A stretch of 64,000 bases of DNA from JBFWUM01 sp050247255 (GTDB taxonomy: Bacteria; Acidobacteriota; Vicinamibacteria; Vicinamibacterales; UBA2999). Position numbers and translations under genes: made by a program. The stretch covers positions 21,180-85,179 of the forward strand of contig JBFWUM010000013.1 in assembly GCA_050247255.1 (NCBI GenBank), given 5' to 3'. The notes under the pieces are model-generated. The model ran no database searches and had not been told where the DNA came from. It saw only the letters and a list, made by a program, of their open reading frames with translations. This document shows, in pieces, positions 24,550-33,717 of this stretch (the stretch's first letter is position 1; every line of letters starts with the position of its first letter).

Positions 24550-26508
24550 GTGAGTGATTCGTTCTTCATCACGACAGCGATCGACTACGTCAACAGCCGG
24601 CCCCATCTCGGCACGGCGTACGAGAAGATCACCGCGGACGTCATCGCGCGCTACAAGCGGCTCGCAGGCATCGACACCCATTTCCTCATGGGTAACGACG
24701 AGCACTCGCAGAATGTCTACAAACGTGCTGTCGAAAAGGGGCTCGATCCGAAGGCCTATTGCGATCAGATGGAGCGAGAATTCCGCGCAGTCTGGTCTCA
24801 ACTGGACATTTCGTTCGACGACTTCATCCGCACCACCGAGCCGCGCCATCGGGCCGCCGTGCAGAAGCTGGCGCAGGCGTGCTTCGACAAAGGCGACATC
24901 TACGAGGGGTACTACGAGGGGTGGTATTGCGTCTCCTGCGAGGCCTTCAAGCAGGAGAAGGACCTCATCGAGGGGAAGTGTCCGCTCCATCCCACGCTGA
25001 CTCCCGAGTGGATTCGTGAGAAGAACTACTTCTTCCGCCTCTCGAAGTATCGGGACCCGCTGCTGGCCCACTTTCACGCGAATCCGTCATTCCTCCAGCC
25101 CGAGAGCCGCCGCAACGAGATAGTCCGGCTCCTGGAAGCCGGGCTGGAGGACATCTCGGTCAGCCGCGCCGGCCAGTTGTGGGGAATTCCGCTGCCGTTC
25201 GCGCCCGACAACGTGGTCTATGTCTGGTTCGACGCCCTCATCAACTACGCGGCGGCGGTCGGTTATGGCACTGACGCGGCGCAGTTCGCCAGGTGGTGGC
25301 CGGCCGATCTGCACGTGATTGGCAAGGACATCACCCGCTTCCACACTGTGGTCTGGCCGGCGATGCTCATGAGCGCCGGGCTCCCGCTGCCGCGGCAGGT
25401 ATTCGGCCACGGCTGGGTGAACTTCGGCGGCCAGCGCATGAGCAAGTCCCTGGGCACGAGCCTCGACCCCGCTGACGTCGCGGCCCGGTTCGGTCCGGAC
25501 CCGCTGCGGCTCTACCTGGTGAAGGAGATTTCGTACGGGGGTGACGGCGACTTCACCTGGGAACGGTACGAAGAGCGATACAACGTCGACCTGGCCAATA
25601 ACCTTGGGAACCTGGTGAGCCGCGTGGCGGCGATGGCCGGCCGTTATTTCGATGGCGAGCTGCGGCCGACGGGGGACACGTCAGTCCAGCTGAGAGACCT
25701 CCCGGACGAAGTAGCGGCCTTTTACCAGAAGGCGATGAACGAGTACTCGCTGCATTCGGCCGTGGCGTACGTGTTTCGCCTCGTCGACGCGACGAACCTG
25801 CACATCGCCAATGAGGCCCCGTGGCAGCTGGCCAAGGATCCCGCTCAACGAGATCGACTTCAGCAGGTCCTGTTCGATGCGGCCGAAGCCATCCGCCTCG
25901 CCGCGGTCCTGTTGCTGCCGGTGATGCCGCAATCGTGCGCCGAGATTCTGCGCCGGGTCGGCGAGACGCGCGACGCGTCGTCGCTCCGGCTCGACGTGGA
26001 CGGCCGATGGCGCAGCACCGGGACACGGCGAATTCAACAGGGCGCGGTGATGTGGCCGCGCGCGGAGGAGAAGAAGTTGGACGATCAGACCCCAGGCATC
26101 CCAGCCAACCCAGCGACCCAGCCGCCGGCTCCGGCTCCGGCTCCGGCACCAGCGGCCCCGGCCGCGGCACCCGCCGATGACACTCGCATTGCCATCGACG
26201 ATTTCATGAAGGTGGAGCTGCGCACGGCCCGCATTCTCGAGGCAGAGGCGGTGCCGAAGTCGAAGAAGCTGATCAAGCTGACGGTGGACGTCGGCACCGA
26301 GCGCCGGGTCATCCTGGCCGGCATTGCCGAGGCGTATCAGCCTGAGGAACTGGTCGGTAAGACCATCGCCATCGTCGCCAACCTGAAGCCGGCGAAGCTG
26401 ATGGGGATCGAGTCGAACGGCATGGTGCTCGCCGCCAGCCCCGAAGGCGGGAAGCCGACGCTGATCACGTTTTCCGAGGGTGTCGAGCCGGGATGGCGCG
26501 TGCGCTAG
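24550..26508 (+). CDS. metG: Methionyl-tRNA synthetase with C-terminal tRNA-binding domain
   Basis: 652 aa. Class I motifs: NSRPHLGTAYE (HIGH equivalent) and GQRMSKSLGTS (KMSKS). One zinc knuckle pair is CVSC with GKCPLH. An anticodon-binding helical domain follows, then a Pro/Ala-rich linker (residues ~517-540) and an EMAP/Arc1-type OB domain (IDDFMKVELRTARILEAEAV) that binds tRNA and dimerises. GTG start 2 nt after larC. The 3' end overlaps tatD by 16 nt. Confidence 0.96.
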   Translation: MSDSFFITTAIDYVNSRPHLGTAYEKITADVIARYKRLAGIDTHFLMGNDEHSQNVYKRAVEKGLDPKAYCDQMEREFRAVWSQLDISFDDFIRTTEPRHRAAVQKLAQACFDKGDIYEGYYEGWYCVSCEAFKQEKDLIEGKCPLHPTLTPEWIREKNYFFRLSKYRDPLLAHFHANPSFLQPESRRNEIVRLLEAGLEDISVSRAGQLWGIPLPFAPDNVVYVWFDALINYAAAVGYGTDAAQFARWWPADLHVIGKDITRFHTVVWPAMLMSAGLPLPRQVFGHGWVNFGGQRMSKSLGTSLDPADVAARFGPDPLRLYLVKEISYGGDGDFTWERYEERYNVDLANNLGNLVSRVAAMAGRYFDGELRPTGDTSVQLRDLPDEVAAFYQKAMNEYSLHSAVAYVFRLVDATNLHIANEAPWQLAKDPAQRDRLQQVLFDAAEAIRLAAVLLLPVMPQSCAEILRRVGETRDASSLRLDVDGRWRSTGTRRIQQGAVMWPRAEEKKLDDQTPGIPANPATQPPAPAPAPAPAAPAAAPADDTRIAIDDFMKVELRTARILEAEAVPKSKKLIKLTVDVGTERRVILAGIAEAYQPEELVGKTIAIVANLKPAKLMGIESNGMVLAASPEGGKPTLITFSEGVEPGWRVR

Positions 26509-27281
26509 TCGACACCCACTGCCACATCGCCGGTCCCGAGTTCGCGGACGATCTCGATGCGGTGATCGGCCGCGCCCGTGACGCCGGGCTCGCGCACGCC
26601 TTCGTCATCCTGGCGGCCGACGATGAGCCCGAGCTGCAGCAGGCGGCCGAGGTCAGCGCCCGCTGGCCTGACGTGCGGTTTGCGATCGGCGTGCATCCGC
26701 ACGCGGCGGGGAAGTTCCCGGACGGCGAGTCGGCGGCCAGGCAGGTGCGCCGGTGCATTGCCGACCAGCCGCTGACCCGTGCGGTCGGCGAGATTGGGCT
26801 CGATTACCACTACGACTTCGCACCGCGCGACGCCCAGCAGGCGGTCTTTCGGGCGCAGACCGCCCTCGCGCGCGAGCTGGGGCTGCCAATCGTCATCCAC
26901 ACCCGCGAGGCCGAGGACGACACGTTTGCCATCCTGGCCGAGTCTGCGGCACGCGGTGTGACCGGCGCCTTTCACTGCTTCACCGGCGACCGCGACATGG
27001 CACGGCGCGCGCTCGACATCGGCTTCTACATCTCGCTGGCCGGCATCGTCACGTTCCCGCGCGCGCTCGAGCTGAAGGAAGTGGCGAAGATGGTGCCGCT
27101 CGGGCGGTTGCTGATCGAGACCGACAGCCCGTTCCTGGCACCCGTGCCACACCGCGGCGGTCGCAACGAGCCGGCGCACGTGACGCGCGTGGCGGAGGTG
27201 ATTGCCGAGCTCCGCGGCGCCACGCCTGAGGCGATCGGCGAGGCCGCGCTCGCCAACTTCACCCGGCTGTTCAGGCCGTAA
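26493..27281 (+). CDS. tatD: TatD-family metal-dependent hydrolase
   Basis: 262 aa. Metal ligands: VDTHCHI (HxH), AVGEIGLDYHY (E), IHTREAEDD (H), FHCFTGD (H) and ETDSPFLAP (D). TatD proteins are Mg-dependent 3'-5' DNases. The frequent neighbour metG supports the call. ATG start lies inside the metG end. Confidence 0.93.
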   Translation: MARALVDTHCHIAGPEFADDLDAVIGRARDAGLAHAFVILAADDEPELQQAAEVSARWPDVRFAIGVHPHAAGKFPDGESAARQVRRCIADQPLTRAVGEIGLDYHYDFAPRDAQQAVFRAQTALARELGLPIVIHTREAEDDTFAILAESAARGVTGAFHCFTGDRDMARRALDIGFYISLAGIVTFPRALELKEVAKMVPLGRLLIETDSPFLAPVPHRGGRNEPAHVTRVAEVIAELRGATPEAIGEAALANFTRLFRP

Positions 27282-27290
27282 CTGCTATCA

Positions 27291-28301
27291 TTGTCGCGCT
27301 TGCAGCCTGCCGCCCAGAAGCCGTCGTACCTCACGCTTGCCCAGCTGTTCGAGCCGATCCGCGACGACCTGAAGCGCGTCGAGGCCGAGTTCGCGAAGCA
27401 CGTCGAGTCGCAGGTCCCGCTCATTCCGGCCATGGGGAAGTACGTCCAGGCCGGCGGCGGCAAGCGCATTCGCCCCGCGGTCCTGCTGATGGCGGCGCGC
27501 ATGGCCGGCTATCGCGGCGAGTATGGGCCGCTGTTCGGCTCGGTGGTGGAGTTCATCCACACCGCGACCCTCGTCCACGACGACATCATCGACGAGTCCG
27601 AGGTGCGGCGCGGCCGCCAGGCGGTGCACGCGAAGTGGGGCAACGACGTCACCGTGCTCCTCGGCGACTTCCTCTACATCAAGTCGATGTCGATGGCGCT
27701 GACGCTCGACAGCCTCGACGTGATCAAGGTGCTGTGCGAGGTGACGCTGCGGATGATCGAAGGCGAGATCTACCAGCTCACCAAGAACGGCGTCGTCGAC
27801 CTGAGCGAGGAGGAACACCTCGACATCGTCCGTCGCAAGACGGCCTACCTGTTTGCCGGGTCGGCGAAGATCGGCGGCATGCTGGCGCCGGCGACGCCGG
27901 CGCAGCTCGACGCGCTGTGGGACTACGGCTTCAACATCGGCATGGCCTTCCAGCTGGTCGACGATCTGCTCGACTACACGGGCGACGAGGTCGCGCTCGG
28001 CAAGCCGGTCGGCGGCGACTTGCGCGAAGGAAAGATGACGCTGGCGGTGATCCACCTGCTGGCTCGGGACCCGCGCGCCGCGGCGCTGATCCGCAAGATT
28101 GTCGGCGAGCGCGATGCAACCCTCGAGGAGTGGCGTGAGCTCCGCGCGTTGCTGGCGCAGCACCGGTCGATGGACTACGCCTACGGCGCGGCCACGGACT
28201 ACGTCGAGCGCGCCAAGCAGGCGCTGTACGCGTTTCCGGCCTCCGCCGAGCGCGAGGCGCTCATGTACCTGCCGGACTACGTCCTGTCGCGAGATCGGTG
28301 A
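27291..28301 (+). CDS. All-trans polyprenyl diphosphate synthase (IspB/octaprenyl type)
   Basis: 336 aa. First aspartate-rich motif LVHDDIIDESEVRRG and second QLVDDLLDYTGD; the basic GGGKRIRPAVLLM and the KPVGGDLREGKMTL segment are also present. It extends an allylic diphosphate with isopentenyl diphosphate, probably giving the quinone side chain. Chain length is set by residues before the first motif (GSVVEFIHTATL) and suggests a long product. TTG start, 9 nt after tatD; another TTG at 27300 is possible. The 3' end overlaps ligA (GTGA). Confidence 0.92.
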   Translation: MSRLQPAAQKPSYLTLAQLFEPIRDDLKRVEAEFAKHVESQVPLIPAMGKYVQAGGGKRIRPAVLLMAARMAGYRGEYGPLFGSVVEFIHTATLVHDDIIDESEVRRGRQAVHAKWGNDVTVLLGDFLYIKSMSMALTLDSLDVIKVLCEVTLRMIEGEIYQLTKNGVVDLSEEEHLDIVRRKTAYLFAGSAKIGGMLAPATPAQLDALWDYGFNIGMAFQLVDDLLDYTGDEVALGKPVGGDLREGKMTLAVIHLLARDPRAAALIRKIVGERDATLEEWRELRALLAQHRSMDYAYGAATDYVERAKQALYAFPASAEREALMYLPDYVLSRDR

Positions 28302-30295
28302 ACCCCGCCGAACGACTCGAAGAGCTCCGGCGGCTCCTTCGCTACCACGAGGAGCGCTACTACGTCCTGAACCAGCCGGAGATCGCCGACGCCGAGTTCG
28401 ACGCCCTGATGAAGGAGCTCGAACGGCTCGAGGCCGAGAACCCGGACCTCGTCACGCCCGATTCCCCGACACAGCGCGTCGGCGGCCGTCCTGACAGCGC
28501 ATTCGCCACCGTCACGCACGCCGAGCCGATGCTCAGCCTCGACAACGCGTACTCCGAGGAGGAGCTGCGCGCCTTCGACGAGCGCGTGCGCAAGGGGCTG
28601 GAGACGGCCGACGCCCTCGACTACGTGGCGGAGCTGAAGATCGACGGCCTCAGCATCGCGCTGACGTATCGCGATGGCCTCCTCGTGCGCGGCGCCACGC
28701 GCGGCGACGGCACCCGCGGCGAGGAGGTGACGCCGAACGTGCGCACGATTCGCGCCATCCCGCTGCGCCTCAATACCCCTGTTGCGAGCGAGATTGAGGT
28801 TCGCGGCGAGGTCTACCTGCCGCGCAAGGCGTTCGAGCGAATCAACCGGGAACGGGAGGAGAGTGGCGACCCGCTCTTCGCCAACCCGCGCAATGCCGCG
28901 GCCGGGACGATGCGGAATATCGAGCCGCGGCTGGTGGCGAAACGAGGGTTGAGCGCGTTCACCTATCAGGTCGTGGGCGGCGATCGCGGGACGCACGCGG
29001 ACACGCTCACCTGGCTCCGGGACGCCGGCCTGCCCGTCGAACGCCACTGGCGCCGCTGCCACGGCATCGACGAGCTCCTGGCCTTCGTCCACGAATGGGG
29101 CGAGAAGCGGCGGACGCTCGACTTCGACACCGACGGCGTCGTCGTCAAGCTGGACGAACTGGCGCTGCGCGCCCGCCTCGGCACGACGAGCAAGTTCCCG
29201 CGCTGGGCGATCGCCTTCAAGTTCCCGGCGGAGCAGAAGACGACGCTGTTGCGGAAGATCGAGGTCAATGTCGGCCGCACCGGCGCGGTCACGCCGTTCG
29301 CCATGCTCGAGCCGGTGTTCATCGCCGGATCGACGATCTCGATGGCCACGCTGCACAACGCCGAGGATCTCGCGCGCAAGGACATCCGCGAGGGCGACTG
29401 GGTGATCGTCGAGAAGGCCGGCGACGTCATCCCGCGTGTCGTGGGGCCGGTCCTGGGCAGGCGGCCGCCAGACGCGGTGCCCTGGCAGATGCCGACCGAG
29501 TGTCCGCGGTGCGGCGCGGCGCTGCACCGGCCCGACGGGGAGGTCGTCTGGCGCTGCGAGAACATGTCGTGCCCGGCGCGGCTGCAGCGCGGGCTCGAGC
29601 ACTTCGCGTCGCGGTCGGCGATGAACATCGACGGCATGGGCGAATCGCTGATCGCGCAGGTGATTGCTTCAGGCCTGGTCAAGGACTACGCCGACCTGTA
29701 TGCGCTGACCCCCGAGCAGCTTGCGGCGCTCGAGCGGATGGGGAAGAAGTCGGCGGCGAACGTGACGGAGCAGATCGATCGCAGCCGCGCCAACGAGCTG
29801 TGGCGGCTGATCTACGGCCTCGGCATTCGGCACGTCGGTGAACGGGCGGCGCAGGTGCTGGCGCGCTCGTTCGGCAGCATGGACACGCTCTGTTCGGCCA
29901 CCGTCGAGCAGTTGCAGGAGACGCCGGAGATCGGGCCCGTCCTGGCGCAGTCGGTGCGTGAGTGGCTCGACGAGCCGCGGAACCGCGCGCTCGTGGACAG
30001 GCTGCGCGCGGCCGGGGTCCGCATGGAGATTCCCGAGGAAGAACGGGCCGCGCTCGCGACGCCCGGGCCGCTCACCGGCCGGACCTACGTGCTGACCGGC
30101 ACCCTGGAGTCGATGACCCGCGAAGAGGCCGCCGCGGCCATCGAGCGCCTCGGCGGGAAGGTGGCGGGATCGGTCAGCAAGAAGACGACGGCCGTTATTG
30201 TCGGGGCGGAAGCCGGCAGCAAGGCGGACAAGGCGCGCGCCCTGGGTATTCCGATGCTCGACGAAGCGGCGTTTCGGGCGATAATCGGCCTATGA
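28298..30295 (+). CDS. ligA: NAD-dependent DNA ligase
   Basis: 665 aa, standard length. Ia domain with YYVLNQPEIADAEFDALM, nucleotidyl-transferase lysine in AELKIDGLS, RGDGTRGEEVTPNVRTI, EVRGEVYLP, OB domain, a four-cysteine zinc finger (CPRCGAAL, CENMSCPAR), helix-hairpin-helix repeats and a C-terminal BRCT domain (GRTYVLTGTLESMTREEAA). Seals nicks in replication and repair. GTG start overlaps the polyprenyl synthase stop. Confidence 0.97.
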   Translation: MNPAERLEELRRLLRYHEERYYVLNQPEIADAEFDALMKELERLEAENPDLVTPDSPTQRVGGRPDSAFATVTHAEPMLSLDNAYSEEELRAFDERVRKGLETADALDYVAELKIDGLSIALTYRDGLLVRGATRGDGTRGEEVTPNVRTIRAIPLRLNTPVASEIEVRGEVYLPRKAFERINREREESGDPLFANPRNAAAGTMRNIEPRLVAKRGLSAFTYQVVGGDRGTHADTLTWLRDAGLPVERHWRRCHGIDELLAFVHEWGEKRRTLDFDTDGVVVKLDELALRARLGTTSKFPRWAIAFKFPAEQKTTLLRKIEVNVGRTGAVTPFAMLEPVFIAGSTISMATLHNAEDLARKDIREGDWVIVEKAGDVIPRVVGPVLGRRPPDAVPWQMPTECPRCGAALHRPDGEVVWRCENMSCPARLQRGLEHFASRSAMNIDGMGESLIAQVIASGLVKDYADLYALTPEQLAALERMGKKSAANVTEQIDRSRANELWRLIYGLGIRHVGERAAQVLARSFGSMDTLCSATVEQLQETPEIGPVLAQSVREWLDEPRNRALVDRLRAAGVRMEIPEEERAALATPGPLTGRTYVLTGTLESMTREEAAAAIERLGGKVAGSVSKKTTAVIVGAEAGSKADKARALGIPMLDEAAFRAIIGL

Positions 30296-31800
30296 GTCGG
30301 CGGTTCCTGGCCGTCACGCTTTGCCTGGCGGCCACCATTGCGTTCATGGTTGGCCTGATCGTCGCCGGCTCGATGACGCCGAGCATGGCGGTGTCGGCGC
30401 CCTCGGCCCCTGATGCTCAGCGGGCCATCAGCCCGGCCAGCGTCTCGATTCTTCCGGGCGCGGTGTCGTTTGCCGACGTTGCCGAACGCCTCAATCCCGC
30501 GGTCGTCAATATCGACGCCACGTCGCGGGGGTCCGGCCGCGTGCGCCGCACGCAGCGCGGCCTGCCGCTGCCGGATGCCGACCCACCCGAGCTCTTCGAT
30601 ACGCCTCAGCAGCGGGACCGCGGCGACGGCCCGCGCCGCGGCGCCGGGACCGGCTTCTTCATCGACGCGACCGGCCACATCCTGACCAATCACCATGTGA
30701 TCGAAGGGGCGGACCGCATCATGGTGCGGCTGACCGACGGGCGTACGCTGCGTGCCGAGGCGATTGGCTCCGACCCGGACACCGACATCGCCCTGATCAA
30801 GGTCGAGTCACGCCAGCCGTTTCCCGTCGCGCCGCTGGGCGACTCGAGCAGCCTGCGGGTTGGGGAGTGGGTCGTGGCCATCGGCAACCCGCTCGCCTAC
30901 GAGCACACGGTCACCGTGGGCATCGTCAGCTACATCGGCCGGAAGCTGTTCGACTCGTCGCTCGACCGGTACATCCAGACCGACGCCGCGATCAATTTCG
31001 GCAACAGCGGCGGGCCGCTGATCAACGCCAAGGGAGAGGTCATCGGCATCAACTCGGCGATCAGCTCGCGCGCCTCGAACATCGGCTTCGCCGTGCCGAT
31101 CAACCAGGCGAGTGAGATCCTGCCGCAGCTGATGGAGCGCGGCTACGTGTCGCGCGGCTACATCGGCGTCATGCTGCGCGACGTTGACCCCGACTTGCAG
31201 CGTTCGCTTGACCTGCCGCAGGCCTCGGGCGCGCTCGTGCAGGATGTCACCGCCGGTTCGCCCGGCGACCGCGCCGGCATCCGCACCTACGACCTGATCG
31301 TGGCCGTCGACGGCCGCGCCATCGCCGGCAACGACGAGTTGATCGAGCTGATCGCCTCGCGCGATCCCGGCTCGGTGGCCAACCTGCAGATCGTACGCGA
31401 CGGCCGGCCGATGAACCTTGGCGTGAAGCTCGCCGAGCGGCCGCGGCGGGCGCGCCGCGTCGAGAACAGCGACGAGGCGCCCCAGCCGTCCAGCCGCCGC
31501 GACATGGGGCTCGGGCTGTCAGTGCGCGAGCTCGACGGCGGGTTCAGCGAGCGGTTCCGCGTGCCTGATACGGTCGAGGGCGTCATCGTCTCGCGCGTCG
31601 AGCCGCTCAGCCCGGCCTTCGATGCCGACATCGAGCGCGGGCACATCGTCCTCGAAGTGAACCGGAAGCCGGTGCGCAGCATCGAGGACTACCGGCGGCT
31701 CACCGCGGGCGCGCGGTCGGGCGATGTCTTCACGCTGTATCTCTACAAGCCCGAGCTCGACGGCGGGCAGCGCGCGCTCCACACCGTCAAGGTCGATTGA
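30292..31800 (+). CDS. HtrA/DegP-type periplasmic serine protease with two PDZ domains
   Basis: 502 aa. ATG overlaps the ligA stop (ATGA). An N-terminal helix (LAATIAFMVGLIVAGSM) serves as signal or anchor. Catalytic triad: TNHHVI (His), DPDTDIALIKV (Asp) and GNSGGPLIN (Ser). Two PDZ domains follow (~300-385 and ~405-500). It should degrade or refold damaged envelope proteins. The next gene is an NtrC-type regulator 7 nt downstream, so stress regulation is possible. Confidence 0.93.
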   Translation: MSRRFLAVTLCLAATIAFMVGLIVAGSMTPSMAVSAPSAPDAQRAISPASVSILPGAVSFADVAERLNPAVVNIDATSRGSGRVRRTQRGLPLPDADPPELFDTPQQRDRGDGPRRGAGTGFFIDATGHILTNHHVIEGADRIMVRLTDGRTLRAEAIGSDPDTDIALIKVESRQPFPVAPLGDSSSLRVGEWVVAIGNPLAYEHTVTVGIVSYIGRKLFDSSLDRYIQTDAAINFGNSGGPLINAKGEVIGINSAISSRASNIGFAVPINQASEILPQLMERGYVSRGYIGVMLRDVDPDLQRSLDLPQASGALVQDVTAGSPGDRAGIRTYDLIVAVDGRAIAGNDELIELIASRDPGSVANLQIVRDGRPMNLGVKLAERPRRARRVENSDEAPQPSSRRDMGLGLSVRELDGGFSERFRVPDTVEGVIVSRVEPLSPAFDADIERGHIVLEVNRKPVRSIEDYRRLTAGARSGDVFTLYLYKPELDGGQRALHTVKVD

Positions 31801-31807
31801 AGCCCCG

Positions 31808-33190
31808 TTGAAACCCCGCGTTCTCGTCATCGACGATGAGGCCGCCATCCGCGACTCGCTGCGGATGATCCTCGAATACGAAGACTACGAGTTCACCGGC
31901 GCCGCCTCGGGACCGGAAGGCGTCGCGCTGGTGCGCAAAGATCCGCCCGACCTCGTCATCCTCGACATCAAGATGCCCGGCATGAGCGGCCTCGAGGCGC
32001 TCGCCGAGATCCGCAAGACCGACGAGTCGTTGCCGGTGGCGATGATCTCGGGCCACGGCACGATTACCGACGCCATGCAGGCGACCCGCCTGGGCGCCTT
32101 CGACTTCATCGAGAAGCCGTTCACCAGCGAACGCGTGCTGGTGACCGTCGCCAAGGGGATCGAGCTGCGCTCACTGCGGCGCGAGAACCGCGAGCTCAAG
32201 CTGGCGATGGAGTCGAAGTACGAAATCGTCGGCAACAGCCCGTCGCTGCGCAAGGTGCTCGAATCGGTGCAGCGGGCGGCGCCGACCAACGCCACCGTGC
32301 TCCTGCTGGGGGAGAGCGGCGTCGGCAAGGAGCTGGTGGCGCGGACCATCCACCGCAACAGCCCGCGGGCGGGGCAGCGCTTCATCCAGGTGAACTGCGC
32401 GGCCATTCCCGAGGAGCTGATCGAGTCGGAGCTGTTCGGCCACGAGAAAGGGTCGTTCACCGGCGCCACCGAGAAGCAGGTGGGGAAGTTCGAGCAGGCC
32501 GATCGCGGGACGATCTTCCTCGACGAGATAGGCGACATGAGCCCGAAGACGCAGGCGAAGGTGCTGCGCGTGCTGCAGGAGCAGGAGGTCGAGCGGCTCG
32601 GGTCGGCGCGGACGATCAAGGTGGACGTGCGCGTCATTGCCGCCACCAACAAGAACCTCGAGGACGCCATCGACCGCGGCGAGTTCCGCGAGGACCTCTA
32701 CTTCCGCCTGAACGTCATTCCGATCGTGGTGCCGCCGTTGCGCGAACGGCGCGAGGACATCCCCGCGCTCGTCCAGCACTTCGCGAAGCGGTCAGCCGAG
32801 GAGCACAACCTCAAGCCGCGCACGTTCGATCCGCGCGCCATGGAGGGGCTGCAGCGCTACCGTTGGCGCGGCAACATCCGCGAGCTGCGCAACACCATCG
32901 AGCGGGTGATGATCATGGCCGCCGACGACGTCGTGCGGGTTGAGGATCTGCCGGCCGATGTGCGCAGCGGTGAGTCACCGGCTGCCGCGGTGAAGGTGGA
33001 AGCACCCGGTGGCGCGTCGCCGGCGACGCTGCGCGAGTTCAAGGAGATCGCCGAGCGCGCGTTCCTCGTGCAGAAGCTGCGCGAGAACGGCTGGAACATC
33101 TCGAAGACCGCGGAGCTGCTGGAAACGCCGCGCAGCAACCTCTACAAGAAGCTCGAGGCGTACGGGATCAAGCAGGAGATCGACGGGTAG
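31808..33190 (+). CDS. NtrC-family sigma-54-dependent response regulator
   Basis: 460 aa from TTG 31808. Receiver domain: VLVIDDEAAIRDS with phospho-Asp in LVILDIKMPG and the Lys of FIEKPF. AAA domain: LLGESGVGKE (Walker A), the sigma-54 loop as GSFTGA, DEIGDM (Walker B) and the arginine fingers in GSARTIKVDVRVIAATN onward. C-terminal Fis-type helix-turn-helix (ISKTAELLETPRSNLYKKL). It activates sigma-54 promoters when phosphorylated. No histidine kinase is adjacent. TTG follows the protease stop by 7 nt; the gene ends 7 nt before the 3' end of rnpB on the other strand. Confidence 0.94.
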   Translation: MKPRVLVIDDEAAIRDSLRMILEYEDYEFTGAASGPEGVALVRKDPPDLVILDIKMPGMSGLEALAEIRKTDESLPVAMISGHGTITDAMQATRLGAFDFIEKPFTSERVLVTVAKGIELRSLRRENRELKLAMESKYEIVGNSPSLRKVLESVQRAAPTNATVLLLGESGVGKELVARTIHRNSPRAGQRFIQVNCAAIPEELIESELFGHEKGSFTGATEKQVGKFEQADRGTIFLDEIGDMSPKTQAKVLRVLQEQEVERLGSARTIKVDVRVIAATNKNLEDAIDRGEFREDLYFRLNVIPIVVPPLRERREDIPALVQHFAKRSAEEHNLKPRTFDPRAMEGLQRYRWRGNIRELRNTIERVMIMAADDVVRVEDLPADVRSGESPAAAVKVEAPGGASPATLREFKEIAERAFLVQKLRENGWNISKTAELLETPRSNLYKKLEAYGIKQEIDG

Positions 33191-33442
33191 GGAAAGCGTC
33201 GCAGCCAGCCGGTAAGCCGAATTCTGTTCCGCCTTCGCCCGCTTGCGCGGGCTACGGCGTGACAATCATTCCTCTAGGCCGGCGATTGCTCGCCGGCTCA
33301 AGCGACCTACCCGGTGCCTTCAGGCGGGCAGCCCTCAGGCGGCACCCTATTTGGTCTTGCTCCGTGCGGGGTTTGGCCTGCCACCGACGTTACCGCCGGC
33401 GCGGTGCGCTCTTACCGCACCTTTTCACCCTTTCCCTCGCAA

Positions 33443-33464
33443 GGCGCCCCGTAAAGGGGCGCCC
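33443..33464. repeat. GGCGCCCC-GGGGCGCC palindrome forming a variable helix of rnpB
   Basis: 22 bp with a perfect stem and a GTAAA-like loop. It differs by one loop base from 54360-54381 and by paired changes from 21276-21297. In RNase P RNA it occupies the distal part of a peripheral helix (P12 region). Confidence 0.85.
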
Positions 33465-33600
33465 CACTCAGGTGGTTTGTTTTCTGTGCCACTTTCCGTC
33501 AGGTCACCCTGCCCGGTCGTTAGCCGGCGCACTGCCCTGTGGAGTTCGGACTTTCCTCTCGCCTTCGCCCTTTTCGGGTCCAACGAACAGGCCCCTTGCG

Positions 33601-33641
33601 GAGCCTGCCTCGCCGAAGCACCGAAGGTGCGCAGGCGGGCG
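33601..33641. repeat. GAGCCTGCCTCGCCGAAGC repeat forming the P3 region of rnpB
   Basis: The first 19 bases (33601-33619) are identical to 49552-49570 inside secA. With GCGCAGGCGGGC at the other side it makes a hairpin around ACCGAAGGT. By position it lies in the P3 region of RNase P RNA. Confidence 0.75.
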
Positions 33642-33676
33642 ATTGTCTAGCTGACTGCGACCCTTCATTGTCGCAC

Positions 33677-33710
33677 GAGGCACTAAGCACCAGGCACTAA
33701 GCACTAAAAT
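33677..33710 (+). repeat. GCACTAAGCACCAGGCACTAAGC periodic repeat with a TAAAAT box
   Basis: Two and a half copies of GGCACTAAGCACCA-like units directly upstream of the amidohydrolase gene. The last copy ends TAAAAT (33705-33710), 7 nt before the ATG at 33718, a possible -10 box for an almost leaderless message. Confidence 0.55.
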
Positions 33711-33717
33711 AGCGCCC

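Larger units (their letters stand above)
33198..33664 (-). ncRNA. rnpB: RNase P RNA (bacterial type A)
   Basis: Reading the minus strand, the 5' end GTCGCAGTCAGCTAGACAAT pairs with the 3' end GCTGGCTGCGAC (P1). Conserved core sequences appear in order: GAGAGGAAAGTCCGAACTCC, CAGGGCAG, GGGTGAAAAGGTGCGGTAAG, GAGCGCACCG, GGAGCAAGACCAAATAGG, GGTAGG with GCTTGAGCC, CCTAGAGGAATGATTGTCAC, and GACAGA-like CAGAATTCGGCTTACCGGC at the 3' end. It is the catalytic subunit that matures tRNA 5' ends. Two variable helices contain dispersed palindromes (33443-33464 and 33601-33641). Ends are inferred from P1 pairing and may be off by a few bases. Confidence 0.97.
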
